64,000 nt of DNA from assembly GCF_029911635.1 (NCBI RefSeq), contig NZ_JARYTI010000002.1:62001-126000 (forward strand). Reading direction: 5' to 3'. This DNA is from Sphingomonas sp. AR_OL41. GTDB lineage: Bacteria > Pseudomonadota > Alphaproteobacteria > Sphingomonadales > Sphingomonadaceae. Below are positions 37,552 to 46,872 of the stretch, piece by piece; position 1 is the first letter of the stretch; every line of letters begins with the position of its first letter. The translations under genes and the position numbers were made by a program. The notes below the pieces were generated by a model. The model saw only the letters and a list, made by a program, of their open reading frames with translations, searched no databases and was not told the origin of the DNA.

Positions 37552-38082
37552 TCAGGCCGCCTTGCGCATCTTGGCGAGCTTCTTGAGCACCAGTTCGCGC
37601 TTCAGCCGCGAAATGTGGTCGATGAACAGCACGCCATTGAGATGGTCGATCTCGTGCTGGATGCAGGTCGACAGCAGGCCGTCCATTTCCTGCTCATGCT
37701 CCTTGCCGTCGCCGTCGAGCCATTTCACGCGGCACCGCGCCGGCCGTTCGACTTCGGCATATTGCTCGGGGATCGACAGGCAGCCCTCGCTGTAGCTCGC
37801 CAGTTCGTCGCTCAGCCACAGCAGCTCGGGATTGACGAACGCCATCGGCTGGCGCGCGCGCTTGGCATCCTCACCCTCGCCTTCGGGTTCCTGCAGGTCG
37901 ATGACGACGATGCGGCGTTCGATCCCGACCTGGGTCGCCGCGAGGCCGATGCCGTGCGCGTCGTACATCGTGTCGAACATGTCGTTGATGGTGTCGCGCA
38001 CGCCGTCGTCGATGGTTTCGACGGGTTTGGCGACGGCACGCAGGCCGGGATGCGGCACTTCGAGGATTTCCAGCAGGCTCAT
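37552..38082 (-). CDS. def: Peptide deformylase
   Basis: 176 residues. Metal-dependent removal of the formyl group from new proteins. All three motifs are intact: GIGLAATQVG (44-53), EGCLSIP with the metal-binding Cys101, and HEIDH (143-147). The ATG at 38082 starts MSLLEILEVPHPGL, the family norm. It follows recR by 31 bases. Its counterpart fmt, which adds the formyl group, lies just beyond recR on the opposite strand. Confidence 0.97.
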   Translation of the reverse strand: MSLLEILEVPHPGLRAVAKPVETIDDGVRDTINDMFDTMYDAHGIGLAATQVGIERRIVVIDLQEPEGEGEDAKRARQPMAFVNPELLWLSDELASYSEGCLSIPEQYAEVERPARCRVKWLDGDGKEHEQEMDGLLSTCIQHEIDHLNGVLFIDHISRLKRELVLKKLAKMRKAA

Positions 38083-38113
38083 ATCCGCGAGCTAGGAAAG
38101 GTCGGGCGACTCG

Positions 38114-38710
38114 TCAAGCGACAGGACGCCGTGCGCGCAGCGCCTGGGCCAGCGTGCCCTCATCGAGATAGTCGAGTTCGCCGCCGACCGGCAGGCCGTG
38201 CGCCAGTTGCGTCACGCGCACCGGGAAGCGCTCGATCCGGTCGGCGATGTAATGCGCGGTGGTCTGACCTTCCAGCGTGGCGTTCATGGCCAGCACCACC
38301 TCGTCGATCCCGCCCGCCTCGATCCGCCGGACGAGCGAATCGATCGTCAGGTCCTCGGGCCGGACTCCCTCCAGCGCCGACAGCCGCCCGCCGAGCACGT
38401 GGAAACGCCCCGGGAACAGGCGCGAGCGATCGAGCGCCCACAGATCGGCGACCTCCTCGACCACACACAGCGCGCGTGAGTCGCGGCGCGGGTCGGCGCA
38501 GACCCCGCACGGGTCGGTCGTGTCGACATTGCCGCAGATCGTGCAGGTGGCGAGGCGCTGCTCGACCGCGGTCAGCGCCGAGAGCAGCGGCCCCAGCGCC
38601 GCCTCACGCTTCTTGAGAAGGTGCAGCACGGCGCGCCGCGCCGAACGCGGGCCAAGGCCGGGAAGCCGGGCCAGCGCCTGGGTGAGCGCTTCGATCTCGG
38701 GAGATGCCAT
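38114..38710 (-). CDS. recR: Recombination protein RecR
   Basis: 198 residues. Order of parts: helix-hairpin-helix ([20 protein letters not shown]), zinc finger [16 protein letters not shown], Toprim domain ([16 protein letters not shown] ... [18 protein letters not shown]) and the C-terminal Walker-like [17 protein letters not shown]. With RecO and RecF it loads RecA at gaps. I start at the ATG at 38710 (MASPEIEAL); extension to 38746 adds unrelated residues. It is divergent from fmt across 53 bases. Confidence 0.97.
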   Translation of the reverse strand: MASPEIEALTQALARLPGLGPRSARRAVLHLLKKREAALGPLLSALTAVEQRLATCTICGNVDTTDPCGVCADPRRDSRALCVVEEVADLWALDRSRLFPGRFHVLGGRLSALEGVRPEDLTIDSLVRRIEAGGIDEVVLAMNATLEGQTTAHYIADRIERFPVRVTQLAHGLPVGGELDYLDEGTLAQALRARRPVA

Positions 38711-38763
38711 GCGGAACAGATAGGGGGTTGCGCACCCCTCTGCCAAGCGGCGAGAGAGGCGCC

Positions 38764-39669
38764 ATGCGCATCGTCTTCATGGGAACCCCCGATTTCGCCG
38801 TGCCGGTGCTCCAGGCGCTGGTCGATCACGGTCACGATGTGGTCGCGGTCTATAGCCAACCGCCGCGTCGCGCCGGGCGCGGCAAGGCATTGTCGCCCTC
38901 GCCGGTGCAGCAGCGTGCCGAGGCGCTGGGGCTCGACGCACGCACGCCCGTTACGCTGCGCGACACGGATGAGCAGCAGCGTTTCTCGGCGCTTCGCGCC
39001 GATGTCGGCGTCGTCGCGGCCTATGGCCTGATCCTGCCGCGCGCCGTGCTCGACGCGCCGCGCCATGGTTGCCTCAACGTCCATGGCTCGTTGCTGCCGC
39101 GCTGGCGCGGTGCGGCACCGATCCAGCGCGCGATCCTCGCCGGTGACGTCGAGACCGGCATCGACATCATGCAGATGGAGGCCGGGCTCGATACCGGGCC
39201 GATCCGGCTGGAGGAAAGCACGCCGATCGCGGGCAAAACTGCCGAAACCCTTACCGCCGAACTGAGCGCGATGGGCGCGCGGCTGATGATCACTGTGCTC
39301 GCCGACCTCAGCGCCTATCCGCCGATCGCGCAGGCCGAAGACGGCGTTACCTATGCCGCCAAGATCGACAAGGCCGAGGCGCGGATCGATTTCATCCAAC
39401 CGGCGATCTTCATTGAGCGCCAGGTGCGCGCCTTCAATCCCGCGCCGGGCGCCTTTTTCGAGCTGAACGGCGAGCGCATTCGTATCCTCGCCGCCGTGGT
39501 CGAGCCGGGGACCGGTAGCGCCGGCACGGTGATCGACGACGATCTCGGCATCGCCACGTCCGACGGCGTCATCCGCCCGACCGCGCTGCAACGCGCCGGC
39601 CGTGGCGTCATGACATCAGCCGAGTTGCTGCGCGGTTTCGCGATTCCGGCTGGCACACTCATCGCGTGA
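38764..39669 (+). CDS. fmt: Methionyl-tRNA formyltransferase
   Basis: 301 residues. N-terminal [20 protein letters not shown], then catalytic [21 protein letters not shown] with Asn/His, [11 protein letters not shown] with the Asp, and the C-terminal OB-like domain starting near residue 205 ([23 protein letters not shown]). It formylates initiator Met-tRNA using 10-formyl-THF, which fhs at 35.6 kb can provide. The ATG at 38764 is chosen over 38704 by family fit. It overlaps truA (GTGA). Confidence 0.97.
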   Translation: MRIVFMGTPDFAVPVLQALVDHGHDVVAVYSQPPRRAGRGKALSPSPVQQRAEALGLDARTPVTLRDTDEQQRFSALRADVGVVAAYGLILPRAVLDAPRHGCLNVHGSLLPRWRGAAPIQRAILAGDVETGIDIMQMEAGLDTGPIRLEESTPIAGKTAETLTAELSAMGARLMITVLADLSAYPPIAQAEDGVTYAAKIDKAEARIDFIQPAIFIERQVRAFNPAPGAFFELNGERIRILAAVVEPGTGSAGTVIDDDLGIATSDGVIRPTALQRAGRGVMTSAELLRGFAIPAGTLIA

Positions 39670-40415
39670 CCCGTTTTGCGCTGACGATCGAATATGACGG
39701 CCGCCCTTTCATGGGCTGGCAACGCCAGCCGCATGGGCCAAGCGTTCAGGAAGCGATCGAAACCGCCGTTCATGCGATCAACGGCGAAACTGTTGCGGTG
39801 TACGCCGCCGGGCGCACCGATGCCGGCGTCCATGCCACCGCGATGCGCGCGCATCTCGACATTGCCAAGCCAATCACGCCCTTCCGGCTGGGCGAGGCGC
39901 TCAACGCGCTGGTTCGCCCTGCCCCGGTCGCGATCCTCGCCTGCGCCGTCGTCCCGGATGACTGGCATGCGCGGTTCTCCTGCGTCGGTCGCCGCTATGA
40001 ATATCGCATCGTGACAAGGCGTGCGCCGCTGACCTTCGAAGCGGGCCTCGCGTGGCGCGTGCCGACACCGCTCGACGCGGCGGCGATGGCGGCCGGGGCG
40101 CGGCATTTGCTCGGGCGTCACGACTTCACCACCTTCCGCTCGGCGCATTGTCAGGCCGACAGCCCGCTGCGCACGCTCGACAGGCTCGAGGTGACGCAGC
40201 AGGGCGACCGCATCACCGTGTTCGCCGAGGCGCGCTCGTTCCTGCATCATCAGGTCCGCTCGATGGTCGGCTGTCTCGCGCTGGTCGGTCAGGGCAAATG
40301 GTCGCCCGACGACATGGCGACCGCGCTCGCGGCGCGCGACCGTGCCGCGCTGGGCCTCAACGCTCCGCCCGACGGCCTCTATTTCGTGGGCGCGGAATAT
40401 CCGCTCAGCGACTGA
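39666..40415 (+). CDS. truA: tRNA pseudouridine(38-40) synthase
   Basis: 249 residues from GTG at 39666, overlapping the fmt stop. Motifs: [19 protein letters not shown], then [20 protein letters not shown] with the catalytic Asp, and [21 protein letters not shown]. It modifies the anticodon arm of many tRNAs. Its end overlaps the convergent RNA methyltransferase gene by 11 bases. Confidence 0.97.
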   Translation: MTRFALTIEYDGRPFMGWQRQPHGPSVQEAIETAVHAINGETVAVYAAGRTDAGVHATAMRAHLDIAKPITPFRLGEALNALVRPAPVAILACAVVPDDWHARFSCVGRRYEYRIVTRRAPLTFEAGLAWRVPTPLDAAAMAAGARHLLGRHDFTTFRSAHCQADSPLRTLDRLEVTQQGDRITVFAEARSFLHHQVRSMVGCLALVGQGKWSPDDMATALAARDRAALGLNAPPDGLYFVGAEYPLSD

Positions 40416-41589
40416 AGCGCGCCGCCAGCTCGACATGCGTGGACCAGCGAAACTGGCCAACCGGCTGAATCCAGTCGAGCGTGTAGCCACCCTGAACCAG
40501 AATCTCGGCATCGCGGGCAAAGGTACCGGGATTGCAGGAAACATAGGCGATCACCGGGGTGGTCGCCGCCGCCAGTTGCAGGACCTGTTCGCGCGCGCCG
40601 GCGCGTGGCGGATCGAGCACGATCGCCGCGAAACGGTTACTCTCCTCGGTGGTGAGCGGGCGGCGAAACAGGTCGCGATGGTCGGCGAACACGCGCCGCC
40701 CGGCGAGCGTCGCGGCCGATTTGAGCGCGCCGATCGGATCGCGTGCGCCCTCGGCGGCGTAGACCCGCCCGGGCAGGGCAAGCGCGAAGGTGCCGAGACC
40801 CGCGAACAAGTCGGCGACCGTTTCCGCATCGCCGATCGCCAGCCGCACCGCATCGACCAGCGCCGCTTCCCCCTCGCGCGTGGCCTGGAGGAAGGCGGCA
40901 TAGGGCAGCGGCACCGCGACGCAGCCGAGCGTGATGGTGACGGGTTCGGGCTCCCAGCGATTTTCCGGGCCGTCGCCATTGTCGATCGCGATCCGCGCGA
41001 CGCCGTGGCGCTGGGCAAAGGCGGTGATCGCCTCAGCCGCCGCGAGACCCTCGGCGGCAATGCCTTCGATCAGCAGATCCGGACCCTGGTCCGCCTCGAC
41101 GAGGTGCAGGCGCACGCGGCGCTTCGGCTTCATCATCTTGCTCAGCAGCGCACGCAGCGGCGCGATCAAGGCGAACAACGCCGGCGTCAGGATCCAGCAT
41201 TCCTCGAGATCGATCAGCGCATGGCTGGCATTCTCGCTGAACCCGATCCGCACGCGCCCGCCGCTCATCTCGGCCTGCAACGCCGCGCGGCGCCGGGTAC
41301 GCGGTGGCGACAGCAGCGGGGTACGGATGTCGGTCGCCAGCCCATGTGCGGCGAGCGCACCCTCGATGCGATCGGAGACGAAGTCGGCATAACAGGCATC
41401 GTCGAGATGCTGGAGTTGGCAGCCGCCACAGGTCGGGAAGTGCCGGCATGGCGGCGTCGCATGGTGCAGGCCCGGGATGACGGTGCCGTCGGCCATCAGC
41501 GTGTCGCCGGGCGCCGCCAGCGCGGCGTGGCGTCCGTCGGCGGTCACGCCATCGCCGCGGCCGGCGATGCGGATGATGGTGTCACTCAC
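40405..41589 (-). CDS. RNA m5U methyltransferase, TrmA/RlmD family
   Basis: 394 residues from GTG at 41589. A TRAM-like N-terminus is followed by the Fe-S cysteines C48, C54, C57 ([17 protein letters not shown]) with a fourth in LEECWIL, and the methyltransferase domain: [21 protein letters not shown], [10 protein letters not shown] and [12 protein letters not shown] holding the nucleophilic Cys. It would make 5-methyluridine in 23S rRNA or tRNA; subtype is not clear. The start overlaps the nnr stop (GTGA). Confidence 0.92.
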   Translation of the reverse strand: MSDTIIRIAGRGDGVTADGRHAALAAPGDTLMADGTVIPGLHHATPPCRHFPTCGGCQLQHLDDACYADFVSDRIEGALAAHGLATDIRTPLLSPPRTRRRAALQAEMSGGRVRIGFSENASHALIDLEECWILTPALFALIAPLRALLSKMMKPKRRVRLHLVEADQGPDLLIEGIAAEGLAAAEAITAFAQRHGVARIAIDNGDGPENRWEPEPVTITLGCVAVPLPYAAFLQATREGEAALVDAVRLAIGDAETVADLFAGLGTFALALPGRVYAAEGARDPIGALKSAATLAGRRVFADHRDLFRRPLTTEESNRFAAIVLDPPRAGAREQVLQLAAATTPVIAYVSCNPGTFARDAEILVQGGYTLDWIQPVGQFRWSTHVELAARFSR

Positions 41590-42977
41590 AGCGAACCCCT
41601 TACGATTGTCAGTTCGGCCGCGAGGTCGTCGGCGATGAATGCGCCGCCCAGCCGCCGCGCCGCCTCGGCATGAAGCCACACGCCCGCGCCGATCCGGTCG
41701 AGCGTGGGGCTCTTCCCGCTCGACAGCATCGCCGCGATGGTGCCCGCCAGTACATCGCCCGTCCCGGCGGTCGAGAGCCAGGTGCTGGCGGGCTCGGCAA
41801 GGCGGATCTGGCCGTCGGGCGCGGCGATGACGGTGTCGGCGCCCTTGAAGACGACGAACGCCCCGGCGCGCTGCGCCGCCGCGCGTGCAGCATCGATCTT
41901 GCTGCCGTCCGGCGTGCCGAACAGCGCTGTGAACTCGCCGGGGTGCGGCGTCAGTGCCGTTGGCGCTCCGCGCGCTGCCAGCTTATCGAGTCGATGCTCG
42001 TCGAGCATGTGCAAGGCATCGCCGTCGATCACCAGCGCATGCGGACAGGCGATTGCCGCGTCGAGGCGCGCGACAGCGTCACCGTCGCGTCCGAGGCCCG
42101 GACCCACCAGCACCGCGCCGATCCTTTTGTCGGTCAGCGCATCGGCGTCCCATGGTCGGCGCACGATCGCATGCGGCGCGATCGGTCCGCCCGGTCCCAG
42201 CAGCAGGACATAACCCGCCCCGGCCCGCATCGCCGCCTCGGCCGCGAGCTCGGCGGCGCCCGGCATAACCCCTGCGATGACCGCGACCATGCCGCGGCTG
42301 TATTTGTGCGCATCGGCGTCTGGCGGCGGCAGCACCGGCCTGCCCAGCACGCGAAGATCGCTCGTCACGGGGATGCCGATATCGAGCGGCCTGACCGATC
42401 CGCAATGCCGCGCCGAGGGTTGCAACAGATGTGCGGGCTTGGCGGCACCCAGCGCCAGGGTGACGTCGAAAACGGGAACATCGGCGAGCAGCTTGCCATC
42501 GTCGGTCCCGACGCCGCTCGGCACGTCGACAGTGATCGACATGCTTGCGGCGCGGGCGAGCGCGACCAGCGGTTGGTTGATCGCAGCATCGAGCGGACGC
42601 GACAGACCCGTGCCGAACAGCGCATCGACGAGCACCGGGGCTGGCACGGCGTCGGCCAGCGCTTCGACCGGGCCTTGCCAGCCGAGGCGGGCGTGGCGCG
42701 CCGCCTCGGTACCGGGTGGAGCGCTGGCCGCAACGCGCACGGGAACACCGCGCGCCGCCAACGCCGCCGCCGCGACATAACCATCGCCGCCATTATTGCC
42801 GGGGCCGCACAACACCAGCACCGGGGAATCGCCGCCAAGCCGCCACACCGCCTCGGCAACGGCCTTGCCCGCGCGATCCATCAGCTCGATCACCGAGGTG
42901 CCCCGCGCGACGACAGCGTCCTCCGCCGCGCGCATTGCCGCGGCCGTAACGACCGGCAGGCCGGCAAGCGGCGTCAT
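41586..42977 (-). CDS. nnr: Bifunctional NAD(P)HX epimerase/dehydratase
   Basis: 463 residues, fusion of two domains. The N-terminal YjeF epimerase part has VLVLCGPGNNGGDGYVAAAAL and VDVPSGVGTDDG. The C-terminal ribokinase-like dehydratase part has ALTPHPGEFTALFG and STAGTGDVLAGTIAAML. It repairs hydrated NADH and NADPH. Overlaps (ATGA-type) join it to the lipoprotein gene before and the RNA methyltransferase after, giving a minus-strand operon from hutG onward. Confidence 0.95.
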   Translation of the reverse strand: MTPLAGLPVVTAAAMRAAEDAVVARGTSVIELMDRAGKAVAEAVWRLGGDSPVLVLCGPGNNGGDGYVAAAALAARGVPVRVAASAPPGTEAARHARLGWQGPVEALADAVPAPVLVDALFGTGLSRPLDAAINQPLVALARAASMSITVDVPSGVGTDDGKLLADVPVFDVTLALGAAKPAHLLQPSARHCGSVRPLDIGIPVTSDLRVLGRPVLPPPDADAHKYSRGMVAVIAGVMPGAAELAAEAAMRAGAGYVLLLGPGGPIAPHAIVRRPWDADALTDKRIGAVLVGPGLGRDGDAVARLDAAIACPHALVIDGDALHMLDEHRLDKLAARGAPTALTPHPGEFTALFGTPDGSKIDAARAAAQRAGAFVVFKGADTVIAAPDGQIRLAEPASTWLSTAGTGDVLAGTIAAMLSSGKSPTLDRIGAGVWLHAEAARRLGGAFIADDLAAELTIVRGSL

Positions 42978-43381
42978 GAGCCGCGCGCCGTCGCGCCCTT
43001 GACGGTGGCGGGAAGCCGGTAGCGATCGCCGCCGAGCGCGACCTCGATGCTGTCCTGTCCGATCACCGTGACGACGGCCTTCTCGGCCCCGTCTGCGGCA
43101 ATGACGCCACGTCCGTCCTTCGTGACGAGCAGGCGATGGAACGAGCCGTCGGGATGGCTGACAGTCAGCACCAGCCCGTCGGCTGCCGCCACCCGGTCAA
43201 CGGTGCAGACGCGCGCGAAATCGTTCGAGCCATGCTGCGCGCAGACGATCAGCCCGCGTTCCTCGGCATCGTTGCGTTGCCGCGCCTCGACCTGCGCCAG
43301 GACGTTGCGATCGGCAGTCTGCTCGCCACAGCCGCCCAGCACCAAGGCCAGCAACAGGCCGCTAGATATCCGCGTAGACAT
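42974..43381 (-). CDS. Small putative lipoprotein of unknown function
   Basis: 135 residues from the ATG at 43381. A lipoprotein signal ends in LGGC, with Cys18 as the lipidated residue. The rest ([34 protein letters not shown] ... [22 protein letters not shown]) is a compact beta-rich domain with two cysteines. No family recognised. The longer frame to 43654 lies antiphase in ilvD. It overlaps the ilvD end by 20 bases and the nnr start by four. Confidence 0.75.
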   Translation of the reverse strand: MSTRISSGLLLALVLGGCGEQTADRNVLAQVEARQRNDAEERGLIVCAQHGSNDFARVCTVDRVAAADGLVLTVSHPDGSFHRLLVTKDGRGVIAADGAEKAVVTVIGQDSIEVALGGDRYRLPATVKGATARGS

Positions 43382-45083
43382 GGGTTTCGGCGCTGGCTCC
43401 GGGGTGGGTGACCGCCCCCCTATAGGCCGGGCCGACATTGACCGCATAGCGCCACAATGCGCCGGACTGGTAATCGTTGGTCCGGGGCTGCCATGAAGCG
43501 CGCCGTTCGGCCATGATTTCCGGCGCGACGTCGAGGTCGATCGTCCCCGCTTCGGCGTCGATGCGGATGATGTCGCCATTCTCGACCAGCGCGATCGGCC
43601 CGCCTTCGGCGGCTTCCGGGCCGACATGGCCGATGCAGAAACCGCGCGTAGCACCCGAGAAGCGCCCGTCGGTGATCAGCGCGACTTTCTCGCCCAGCCC
43701 CAGGCCATAAAGCGCGGCGGTGGTCGACAGCATCTCGCGCATGCCGGGGCCGCCCTTTGGCCCTTCATAGCGGATGACGATCACTTCGCCCTCATTGATC
43801 TCGCGATTCTCGACCGCGGCGAAAGTGTCCTCCTCGCATTCGAAAACCCGCGCAGGTCCTTCGAATTGCAGGCGATGCATGCCTGCGACCTTGACGATCG
43901 CGCCATCGGGCGCGAGGCTGCCGCGCAAGCCAACCACGCCGCCGGTCGGCGAGAGCGGTGCCTTGACGTCGTAGATCACCTTCTGGTCGGGGTTCCACGT
44001 CACCTGGTCGATATTCTCGCCCAGCGTCTTGCCCGTCACGGTCAGGCAATTGCCGTCGAGCAGATCATTGGCGAGCAGCGTCTTCATCAGCATATAGACG
44101 CCGCCGGCCTCGTACATGTCCTTGGCGACATACTTCCCACCGGGTTTGAGGTCGGCGATGTAAGGCGTTGTCTTGAAGACTTCGGCAACATCGAACAGGT
44201 CGAACGAGATGCCCGCCTCATGCGCCATCGCGGGCAGGTGCAGCGCGCCGTTGGTAGACCCGCCCGTTGCCGCGACGACACGCGCCGCGTTGACGAAAGC
44301 GGCGCGGGTGCAGATGTCGCGCGGGCGGATATTGTCGGCGAGAAGTTCCATCACTTGGGCGCCGGCCGCGACGGCGATCTGCTCACGCGTCGAATAGGGT
44401 GCCGGCACCATGTTCGAATTGGGCAGTGACAGGCCGATGGCCTCACCGACGCATGCCATGGTGTTGGCGGTATATTGCCCGCCGCACGCGCCGTGGCCAG
44501 GGCAGGCGACCTTTTCGAGTTCATGCACTTCGGACAAGGGGCAGGCGCCGGCGGCGTAACGCCCGACGACCTCGAACACGTCGACCACGGTGACGTCACG
44601 ATCATGGTAGCGCCCCGGCAGGATCGAGCCGCCATAGACGAAGATCGACGGGATATTGAGCCGCAGCATCGCCATCATCATGCCGGGCAACGACTTGTCG
44701 CAGCCGGCAAAGCCGACCAGCGCGTCATAACAATGCCCGCGCACGCTGAGTTCGACCGAGTCGGCGATGACCTCGCGGCTGACCAGCGAGGACTTCATCC
44801 CCTGATGGCCCATCGCGATGCCATCGGTGACGGTGATCGTGTTGAAGCGCCGCGGCATGCCGCCGCCCTGGATCACCCCGCCGCGCGCGGCATCGGCCTG
44901 CGCATCGAGCGTGGTGTTGCACGGCGCGCTGTCGTTGCCGGCGCTGGCGAGCGCGACGAACGGCTTGGCGATATCCTCTTCGGAAATCCCCATCGCATAA
45001 TAATAGCTGCGATGCGGGGCGCGTTCGGGGCCCACCGAGACGTGGCGGCTTGGCAGGCGGGATTTGTCGAAGGAGCGAGTCAT
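43362..45083 (-). CDS. ilvD: Dihydroxy-acid dehydratase
   Basis: 573 residues. Third step of valine/isoleucine synthesis. The Fe-S ligands are in [27 protein letters not shown] and [16 protein letters not shown]; catalytic region [23 protein letters not shown]. The length fits the IlvD/Edd family; presence of GFCIGH and IlvD-type N-terminus favours IlvD over Edd or sugar-acid dehydratases, though the latter is a minor alternative. The ATG at 45083 is eight bases after hutG. Confidence 0.93.
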   Translation of the reverse strand: MTRSFDKSRLPSRHVSVGPERAPHRSYYYAMGISEEDIAKPFVALASAGNDSAPCNTTLDAQADAARGGVIQGGGMPRRFNTITVTDGIAMGHQGMKSSLVSREVIADSVELSVRGHCYDALVGFAGCDKSLPGMMMAMLRLNIPSIFVYGGSILPGRYHDRDVTVVDVFEVVGRYAAGACPLSEVHELEKVACPGHGACGGQYTANTMACVGEAIGLSLPNSNMVPAPYSTREQIAVAAGAQVMELLADNIRPRDICTRAAFVNAARVVAATGGSTNGALHLPAMAHEAGISFDLFDVAEVFKTTPYIADLKPGGKYVAKDMYEAGGVYMLMKTLLANDLLDGNCLTVTGKTLGENIDQVTWNPDQKVIYDVKAPLSPTGGVVGLRGSLAPDGAIVKVAGMHRLQFEGPARVFECEEDTFAAVENREINEGEVIVIRYEGPKGGPGMREMLSTTAALYGLGLGEKVALITDGRFSGATRGFCIGHVGPEAAEGGPIALVENGDIIRIDAEAGTIDLDVAPEIMAERRASWQPRTNDYQSGALWRYAVNVGPAYRGAVTHPGASAETHVYADI

Positions 45084-45091
45084 GTGCGCGC

Positions 45092-45823
45092 CTATGTCGC
45101 GAGAGGGGTATCTCGCGCAAGACTATTGCGTATCGTTTCCAGAATCGGCGCGAGAATGTCCGTCCAGCGCGCCACGCCGCCATCGTCGCCGATCAGGTCG
45201 TTGCGGACCTCGATGGCGATGCTGGGAATGCCCGTCGCCTCGCCGTGGCGGTTGAGCGTCGCGTTGAGCACGCGGCCCGAATAGGGTTCGTTGTCTCCGG
45301 TGGGCAGGCCTGCAGCCCGGAGTAAGGCGACCGCGAGGTCGGCGGCGCGGCGGTCGCGGTTTGACAGGATGCCGATTTCCCACGGACGGTGTGCGCCATC
45401 CTGCTCGAGCCGCGGCGTGAAGCTGTGGATCGAGGCGAGCAGGGTCGGCCGGGTCTCGCGGATCACCCCGGCGAGGGCGCGGTGATAAGGTGCATGAAAA
45501 CGCGCAATGCGCTCGTCGCGTACCTGCGGTTGATTGCCGGGGATGACATGGCCGTCGCTCATCGCCGGCACGAGCTCGGGATGGTCGGGCTGGCGGTGCA
45601 GGTCGATCACGAGGCGCGATACCGTCGCGAGTATCGCCGGCGCACTCAGCCGAACGGCCAGTGCCTCGGTCAGCGGCGCCGCGCCGATATCGATCGCGAT
45701 ATGCTTGTCGAGCAGCGGGCGCGCGATGCCGAGGTCGATCCCTTCGGGAACGGCGTTAGAAGCATGGTCGCAGATCAGCAATGTGCCGCCAGCTTCTCCG
45801 ACGATGAAACGCGGCGCAGTCAT
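45092..45823 (-). CDS. N-formylglutamate amidohydrolase family protein
   Basis: 243 residues from the ATG at 45823. Segments [60 protein letters not shown] and [10 protein letters not shown] are the usual blocks of the FGase/HutG family, with likely metal-binding His and Asp. No other histidine-degradation genes are near, so a role in that pathway is not supported by context; other formyl-amino-acid or peptide substrates are possible. A structured untranslated region precedes it. Confidence 0.85.
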   Translation of the reverse strand: MTAPRFIVGEAGGTLLICDHASNAVPEGIDLGIARPLLDKHIAIDIGAAPLTEALAVRLSAPAILATVSRLVIDLHRQPDHPELVPAMSDGHVIPGNQPQVRDERIARFHAPYHRALAGVIRETRPTLLASIHSFTPRLEQDGAHRPWEIGILSNRDRRAADLAVALLRAAGLPTGDNEPYSGRVLNATLNRHGEATGIPSIAIEVRNDLIGDDGGVARWTDILAPILETIRNSLARDTPLAT

Positions 45824-45835
45824 GCGACACGCAAA

Positions 45836-45934
45836 AGGGCGACAGGCGCAAACCTGCCGCCCTCCTGGGGGGATGGCGCGCGGCGGGGCCGAGGACCACC
45901 GACAGGCGCGCCGTGCGGCACGGCGGACCTGTTC
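45836..45934 (-). ncRNA. Candidate small RNA or structured leader upstream of hutG-like gene
   Basis: Two related hairpins on the minus strand. First (45902-45932): ACAGG and GCCGTG paired with CACGGC and CCTGT. Second (45836-45863): AGGGCGGCAGG, loop TTTGCG, CCTGTCGCCCT (one mismatch) followed by TTT, terminator-like. Both share CGCCTGTCG at the 3' arm. The spacer has GGAGG and a run of C. The second hairpin lies 13 bases before the gene start. The 205-base gap in a dense operon also hints at a function. No known RNA family is recognised. Confidence 0.4.
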
Positions 45935-46028
45935 GCGCGGTACTGAGCAAGAAAGGTGCCATGCGCGGTCGCCCGGCTTGGGTCTATGCAATGCGGTGCT
46001 TGCTGTGCCGAAACGGGTCGGACGAGTG

Positions 46029-46856
46029 TCACACGAGCACCGATTCGAGACACCACCAGCGCGGCTGCGCGGCGCGGATCGCGGCTGCCGCCGCCGTGCG
46101 GCGCGCATCGCTGGCGTATAGCGCGAAGCAGGTCGCGCCCGATCCCGACATACGCACGAGCAGCGCATCGGTGGTGGAGAGCATGGCCAAAACCTCATCG
46201 ATGACCGGCGCCAGCGCGCGGGCCGGGGCTTCGAGGTCATTGCGCCCGGCGATGGCGCGGTCGAGCGTCGCGCCCGCCGCGATCGGCCCGAGATCTACCC
46301 GGTCCCATCCGGCAAATACCCTGGCGGTCGACACCGCCACACCCGGATTGACCAGCAACACCGCGACCCCGGCGACGCCTTCGATGGGATCGAGGATTTC
46401 ACCCCTGCCCCCGCCCAGCGCGGTGACGCCAAGCAGGCATGCCGGCACGTCAGATCCCAGCGCCGCCGCGCATTCGAACAATCGTCGATCGTCAGGCGCT
46501 ACACCATCGCGCTGCGCCAGCGCGCGCAACGCCGCCGCCGCGTCGGCCGAGCCGCCACCGATTCCCGACGCGACCGGCAGGCGCTTGTCGAGCGTGAAGC
46601 TGCCAGCTGCGGCCACGCCGAACGCAGCGGCATAGGCACGCGCCGCGCGCAGCACGAGATTGTCGTCCTCTATCGCCAGATCGGCGCCGAACGGTCCGGT
46701 GATCGCCAGAGCCAGTTCACCCGGCGCCAGCGTCAGCACATCGCCATCGCGCAGGAAGGCGAACAGCGTCTCCAGTTCGTGATAACCGTCCGCACGGCGC
46801 GCACGAACATGCAGCGCGAGATTGATCTTGGCCGGCGCCGTTTCAACGATCATCAT
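46029..46856 (-). CDS. ispE: 4-diphosphocytidyl-2-C-methyl-D-erythritol kinase
   Basis: 275 residues. GHMP kinase of the MEP isoprenoid pathway. Motifs: ETAPAKINLALHVRARRADGYHEL (N-terminal), LPVASGIGGGSADAAAALRAL (ATP loop) and LVRMSGSGATCFALY (C-terminal). Start at ATG 46856 or ATG 46853; a TTG at 46865 is also in frame. It lies 16 bases after the ETF oxidoreductase stop on the same strand. Confidence 0.96.
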   Translation of the reverse strand: MMIVETAPAKINLALHVRARRADGYHELETLFAFLRDGDVLTLAPGELALAITGPFGADLAIEDDNLVLRAARAYAAAFGVAAAGSFTLDKRLPVASGIGGGSADAAAALRALAQRDGVAPDDRRLFECAAALGSDVPACLLGVTALGGGRGEILDPIEGVAGVAVLLVNPGVAVSTARVFAGWDRVDLGPIAAGATLDRAIAGRNDLEAPARALAPVIDEVLAMLSTTDALLVRMSGSGATCFALYASDARRTAAAAAIRAAQPRWWCLESVLV

Positions 46857-46872
46857 GTTGCCCAACGCCCGG

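Noticed and set aside
45092..45823. Histidine utilisation (hut) operon suggested by the HutG-like gene
   Set aside because: No hutH, hutU, hutI or hutF is near; neighbours are ilvD and repair enzymes, so only the enzyme family is claimed.
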